From Lentilactobacillus rapi DSM 19907 = JCM 15042 (lineage in GTDB: Bacteria > Bacillota > Bacilli > Lactobacillales > Lactobacillaceae), in assembly GCF_001436255.1 (NCBI RefSeq), contig NZ_AZEI01000037.1, positions 1-62,101 of the forward strand: 62,101 nucleotides of DNA. Direction: 5' to 3'. Position numbers and translations under genes: made by a program. The notes under the pieces were generated by a model, which saw only the letters and a program-made list of their open reading frames with translations, searched no databases and was not told where the DNA came from. Of the stretch, positions 60,265-62,101 are shown one piece after another (the first letter of the stretch is position 1; each line of letters starts with the position of its first letter).

Positions 60265-60306
60265 AAAAGCAACCCTCTTTTTAGAAAAAAAGATGAGTTG
60301 CCTTTT
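60265..60306. terminator. Bidirectional terminator between secreted protein and hicB
   Basis: AAAAGCAACcCTCTTTTT pairs with AAAAAGATGAGTTGCCTTTT (imperfect; 60265-60281 with 60287-60306), with A and T runs. Confidence 0.75.
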
Positions 60307-60320
60307 TTTATTATTTGGTT

Positions 60321-60734
60321 TTACGCCTTAATCTTATCTTCCAACGCTTTGGTTAACGTCTCACTGAAATTAATTCCTTGCTTATCAGCTTCGTCAGCGA
60401 GTGCAACTGGAATCGTGACGTTTTTATGGATGGTACGTTTCCGCATTTGCTTTAGTTTTTCCTTCATATTAACGCCCACCAAACTCACAACCAAGTCTGG
60501 ATTTTCAGCTTGGACTTTTTTTATATCTGACGGTTTGGGGTAGATAGGATAATCTGGTAATGCCACTGCAATTGCGTCGGGTGCCTGTTCCATTGCATCG
60601 GTTAAGGTTTTTCCTTGGGAAACCGTGTCGGGAATGTCTGGAAAAGTGACGGTATAAAAACCATCATTGTTAGTATTATCAAAGATTGCTGGATAAACAA
60701 CATAGTCTGGATTCTTCATCTTTAGTGTGAGCAT
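60321..60734 (-). CDS. hicB: HicB family antitoxin
   Basis: A 137-residue antitoxin: an N-terminal HicB RNase H-like domain (Y-P-A-I-F-D...G-F-Y-T-V-T-F-P-D-I-P then T-V-S-Q-G-K-T-L-T-D-A-M-E-Q-A) and a C-terminal DNA-binding region (R-K-R-T-I-H-K-N-V-T-I-P-V-A-L-A-D-E-A) of ribbon-helix-helix type. It should bind HicA and repress the operon. Placed 14 bases after hicA; a hairpin straddles the junction. No clear ribosome binding site is visible, so translation may be coupled. Confidence 0.92.
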   Translation of the reverse strand: MLTLKMKNPDYVVYPAIFDNTNNDGFYTVTFPDIPDTVSQGKTLTDAMEQAPDAIAVALPDYPIYPKPSDIKKVQAENPDLVVSLVGVNMKEKLKQMRKRTIHKNVTIPVALADEADKQGINFSETLTKALEDKIKA

Positions 60735-60738
60735 ATCA

Positions 60739-60766
60739 CAAACGGGGCTTATTTAAGCCCTGTTTG
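60739..60766 (-). promoter_or_regulatory. Hairpin at the hicA-hicB junction
   Basis: CAAACgGGGCTT (60739-60750) pairs with AAGCCCtGTTTG (60755-60766) and covers the hicA stop. It could adjust hicB translation or transcript processing. Confidence 0.5.
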
Positions 60767-60949
60767 TTTAAGTATAGAGTTGTAAGTTCCTGGCGCTATC
60801 ACTGCTTTCTTACTTGCAAAAGGAACAGTTACACGGTGTCCGGAATTATCTACAAACCGATGATGATCGCCAGATTGACGACTGGTCAACTCGTGAAAAC
60901 CGTTGTCCTTTAACAGCTTTAACACCTCAGAAACTTTTACTTGTGACAC
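60749..60949 (-). CDS. hicA: HicA family toxin (mRNA interferase)
   Basis: A 66-residue HicA double-stranded RNA-binding-like fold: V-L-K-L-L-K-D-N-G-F, then G-D-H-H-R-F with the conserved catalytic His and V-T-V-P-F ... I-A-P-G-T-Y-N-S-I-L-K-Q-T-G-L. It degrades mRNA when not bound by HicB. The GTG at 60949 is 7 bases from GAGGAGGG and gives the family-normal length; a longer upstream frame has no such support. Confidence 0.9.
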   Translation of the reverse strand: MSQVKVSEVLKLLKDNGFHELTSRQSGDHHRFVDNSGHRVTVPFASKKAVIAPGTYNSILKQTGLK

Positions 60950-60976
60950 GCTCGTGCCCTCCTCTCTATAAAAGCA

Positions 60977-61020
60977 ATAATACACCTATGTGTATTATAT
61001 ATCAATGCATACAGGTGTAT
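60977..61020 (-). promoter_or_regulatory. hicAB operator
   Basis: A perfect 9-bp inverted repeat, ATAATACAC-CTAT-GTGTATTAT (60977-60985, 60990-60998), and a second ATACA-GG-TGTAT (61009-61020) share the GTGTAT half-site. They lie upstream of hicA, where HicB or HicAB autorepression would be expected. Confidence 0.7.
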
Positions 61021-61099
61021 TACTTAAAAAAGATTTTATCTAGTATTAAGAACCCATCTACGCCTGCATCTATTTGGCTGCAAGCCATTCAACCCGTTA

Positions 61100-61228
61100 T
61101 CGTCAATCGGCGCAACCTTCCAAAATTCTTATAAGCAGCCACACTATGATAAGCAATCAGGGACCTGGTATCAAATGAAGGTTCATTACTATGTTTATCG
61201 AGATAAGGCAAATGATGATGCTACTTAA
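61100..61228 (+). pseudogene. Remnant of a secreted-type protein gene
   Basis: A plus-strand open frame ending at 61226-61228 encodes a C-terminal tail-like sequence (S-I-G-A-T-F-Q-N-S-Y-K-Q-P-H-Y-D, then W-Y-Q-M-K-V-H-Y-Y-V-Y-R-D). No start or ribosome binding site is present. The Tyr/Lys-rich style is like the secreted proteins nearby. It could be a remnant left by deletion; low certainty. Confidence 0.4.
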
Positions 61229-61358
61229 CCCGATTTGTCAGAATTAGCGTAATCGAATTAAGGTGAGAACAACTAACATTAAGCTAATTAGAAATATTAG
61301 GTTGATTTACTGTAATAAAAAATAAAAAAGACCCGAAAGCCTCTTTAGAAGAAAGATA

Positions 61359-62048
61359 CTAATCAATTGCAGATGTTTCACCAGCTTTAATACTAATAAC
61401 GACAATCTTTTGCTTCCAATTAACTTGTTCAGTACCAGCACCAGAATCTGGATTAGCCCAGAAAAATCTTGGCATATGACTAGCTACTTGTAAATCAATT
61501 GCATCATAAGGTTTAAAACCTTTAATATCTGGAGTATAGTAAGTCTGAATTTTTTTATAGTCACTTACATAGTATAATACCCAGTTCTTACCATGTGATG
61601 GATTGGTAAAACCGTCAGCAATCTTATGAATTCCGGGAATAACTTCCATATTATAAGAGCGATAATTAGTTTGTCCAATCATGCGATGCCCATTAGCTAG
61701 TGTTGAGTAATACGTATATTGATAATTTCCTGGATCACTTACTCGATAAACTTTTTGTCCTTTACCAGGAATGAGATAACCACGAGAATCGTGTAATGAT
61801 CCTGATGACTTAGAACCACCAGCCTTTAACCAGTTAATCATCTTGGGAGCAACCTTATTAGCTCTTGCAGGAGTGATATTTCCAGTATTGCCAATATACA
61901 AACCGCGCATTACTGGCGCTAACTTAGGACTAGTTGGCAATGGTACACCAGCAGGTAGTTTACGAGGAATACCTGTCTTATATCGCTTTAAGCTGGCATT
62001 AGTCTTAGCAGAAACATTTTCATTTAAATTACTATTATTTGAAACATG
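61359..62048 (-). pseudogene. 5'-truncated surface/secreted protein gene
   Basis: The frame is open from 62048 to the stop at 61359 (229 codons) but begins directly after a TGA, with no signal peptide and no usable ATG. It starts N-V-S-A-K-T-N-A-S-L-K-R-Y and ends with a Tyr/Lys/Asp-rich domain (W-V-L-Y-Y-V-S-D-Y-K-K-I-Q). A TTG at 61940 could give 193 residues but has no good site. Probably the 3' part of a secreted protein gene cut by an insertion near 62045. Family not recognised. Confidence 0.6.
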
Positions 62049-62063
62049 TCAAGGGCAGTTTAA

Positions 62064-62101
62064 AAATGTAGGTTTTCGGCAGAAAGAAATGTAGGTTTTC
62101 G
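62064..62101. repeat. Direct repeats at the window edge, possible IS end
   Basis: AAATGTAGGTTTTCG occurs twice, 23 bases apart (62064-62078 and 62087-62101), next to the break in the preceding gene. Closely spaced terminal repeats like this suggest the end of an insertion sequence that continues outside the window. Confidence 0.4.

Overview
The window reads as chromosomal DNA of a low-to-mid GC Gram-positive bacterium of the family Lactobacillaceae. The evidence is strong AGGAGG-type ribosome binding sites, many TTG and GTG starts, MerR-controlled small redox operons, PepN, the MFS + DUF4811 pair, CopY/CopB copper control, an LPXTG adhesin and many Lactobacillus-style small secreted proteins. 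The species cannot be fixed from sequence alone; a heterofermentative genus such as Lentilactobacillus or Levilactobacillus is my guess. I saw no rRNA, tRNA or CRISPR array.

Left third (1-15.9 kb): stress and redox functions. An AhpC peroxiredoxin with a PerR/Fur-like box is followed by a MerR-controlled SDR-cupin-carboxymuconolactone decarboxylase operon with two paralogous MerR genes beside it. Then come an EamA exporter, a three-gene operon (XRE regulator, membrane protein and a 48-residue protein), cyclopropane fatty acid synthase, a cytochrome b5-like protein, a MerR/EmrB-type efflux locus, a MerR/aldo-keto reductase pair, an iron-export-type FetAB ABC pair with a candidate metal box, cyclophilin and an MFS exporter.

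Middle (15.9-39 kb): copper resistance (copY-copB), a GNAT enzyme, a secreted lipoprotein, a GH25 lysozyme, PepN, a universal stress protein, TspO, a YitT-family protein and a large LPXTG surface protein. Between that adhesin and guaA lies a 1.76-kb segment bounded by 21-bp direct repeats. One repeat is the 3' end of guaA and the other is a loose copy. I read the segment as a minimal or decayed genomic island carrying a MazEF-type toxin-antitoxin pair, an HTH protein and two tiny ORFs. CoaA and HelD follow.

Right third (39-62 kb): a phosphatase, a Fic-domain protein lacking the catalytic His with an unknown gene just upstream, a methyltransferase with a structured leader, an oligopeptide ABC transporter (two tandem oppA genes, then oppBCDF), HflX, an APC permease, several secreted proteins, HicAB and a surface-protein gene cut off near a probable IS end.

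The most striking feature is a family of about 120-bp structured repeats in four arrays: 15955-16580, 39259-39510, 50645-51065 and 52976-53147. Eleven full or near-full copies and two truncated ones fold into one long interrupted hairpin. Several of its stems change sequence from copy to copy while keeping complementarity. The conserved right end either abuts the ribosome binding site of a downstream gene (phosphatase, hflX) or supplies or abuts the stop codon of a convergent gene (copB, oppA). I do not recognise this element; it is the best candidate here for an undescribed RNA or ssDNA-hairpin system. A second repeat family (about 100 bp, with an outer inverted repeat around an exchangeable terminator hairpin) follows plus-strand genes at 3.4, 11.9, 26.7 and 40.2 kb, with a fragment at 60 bp.
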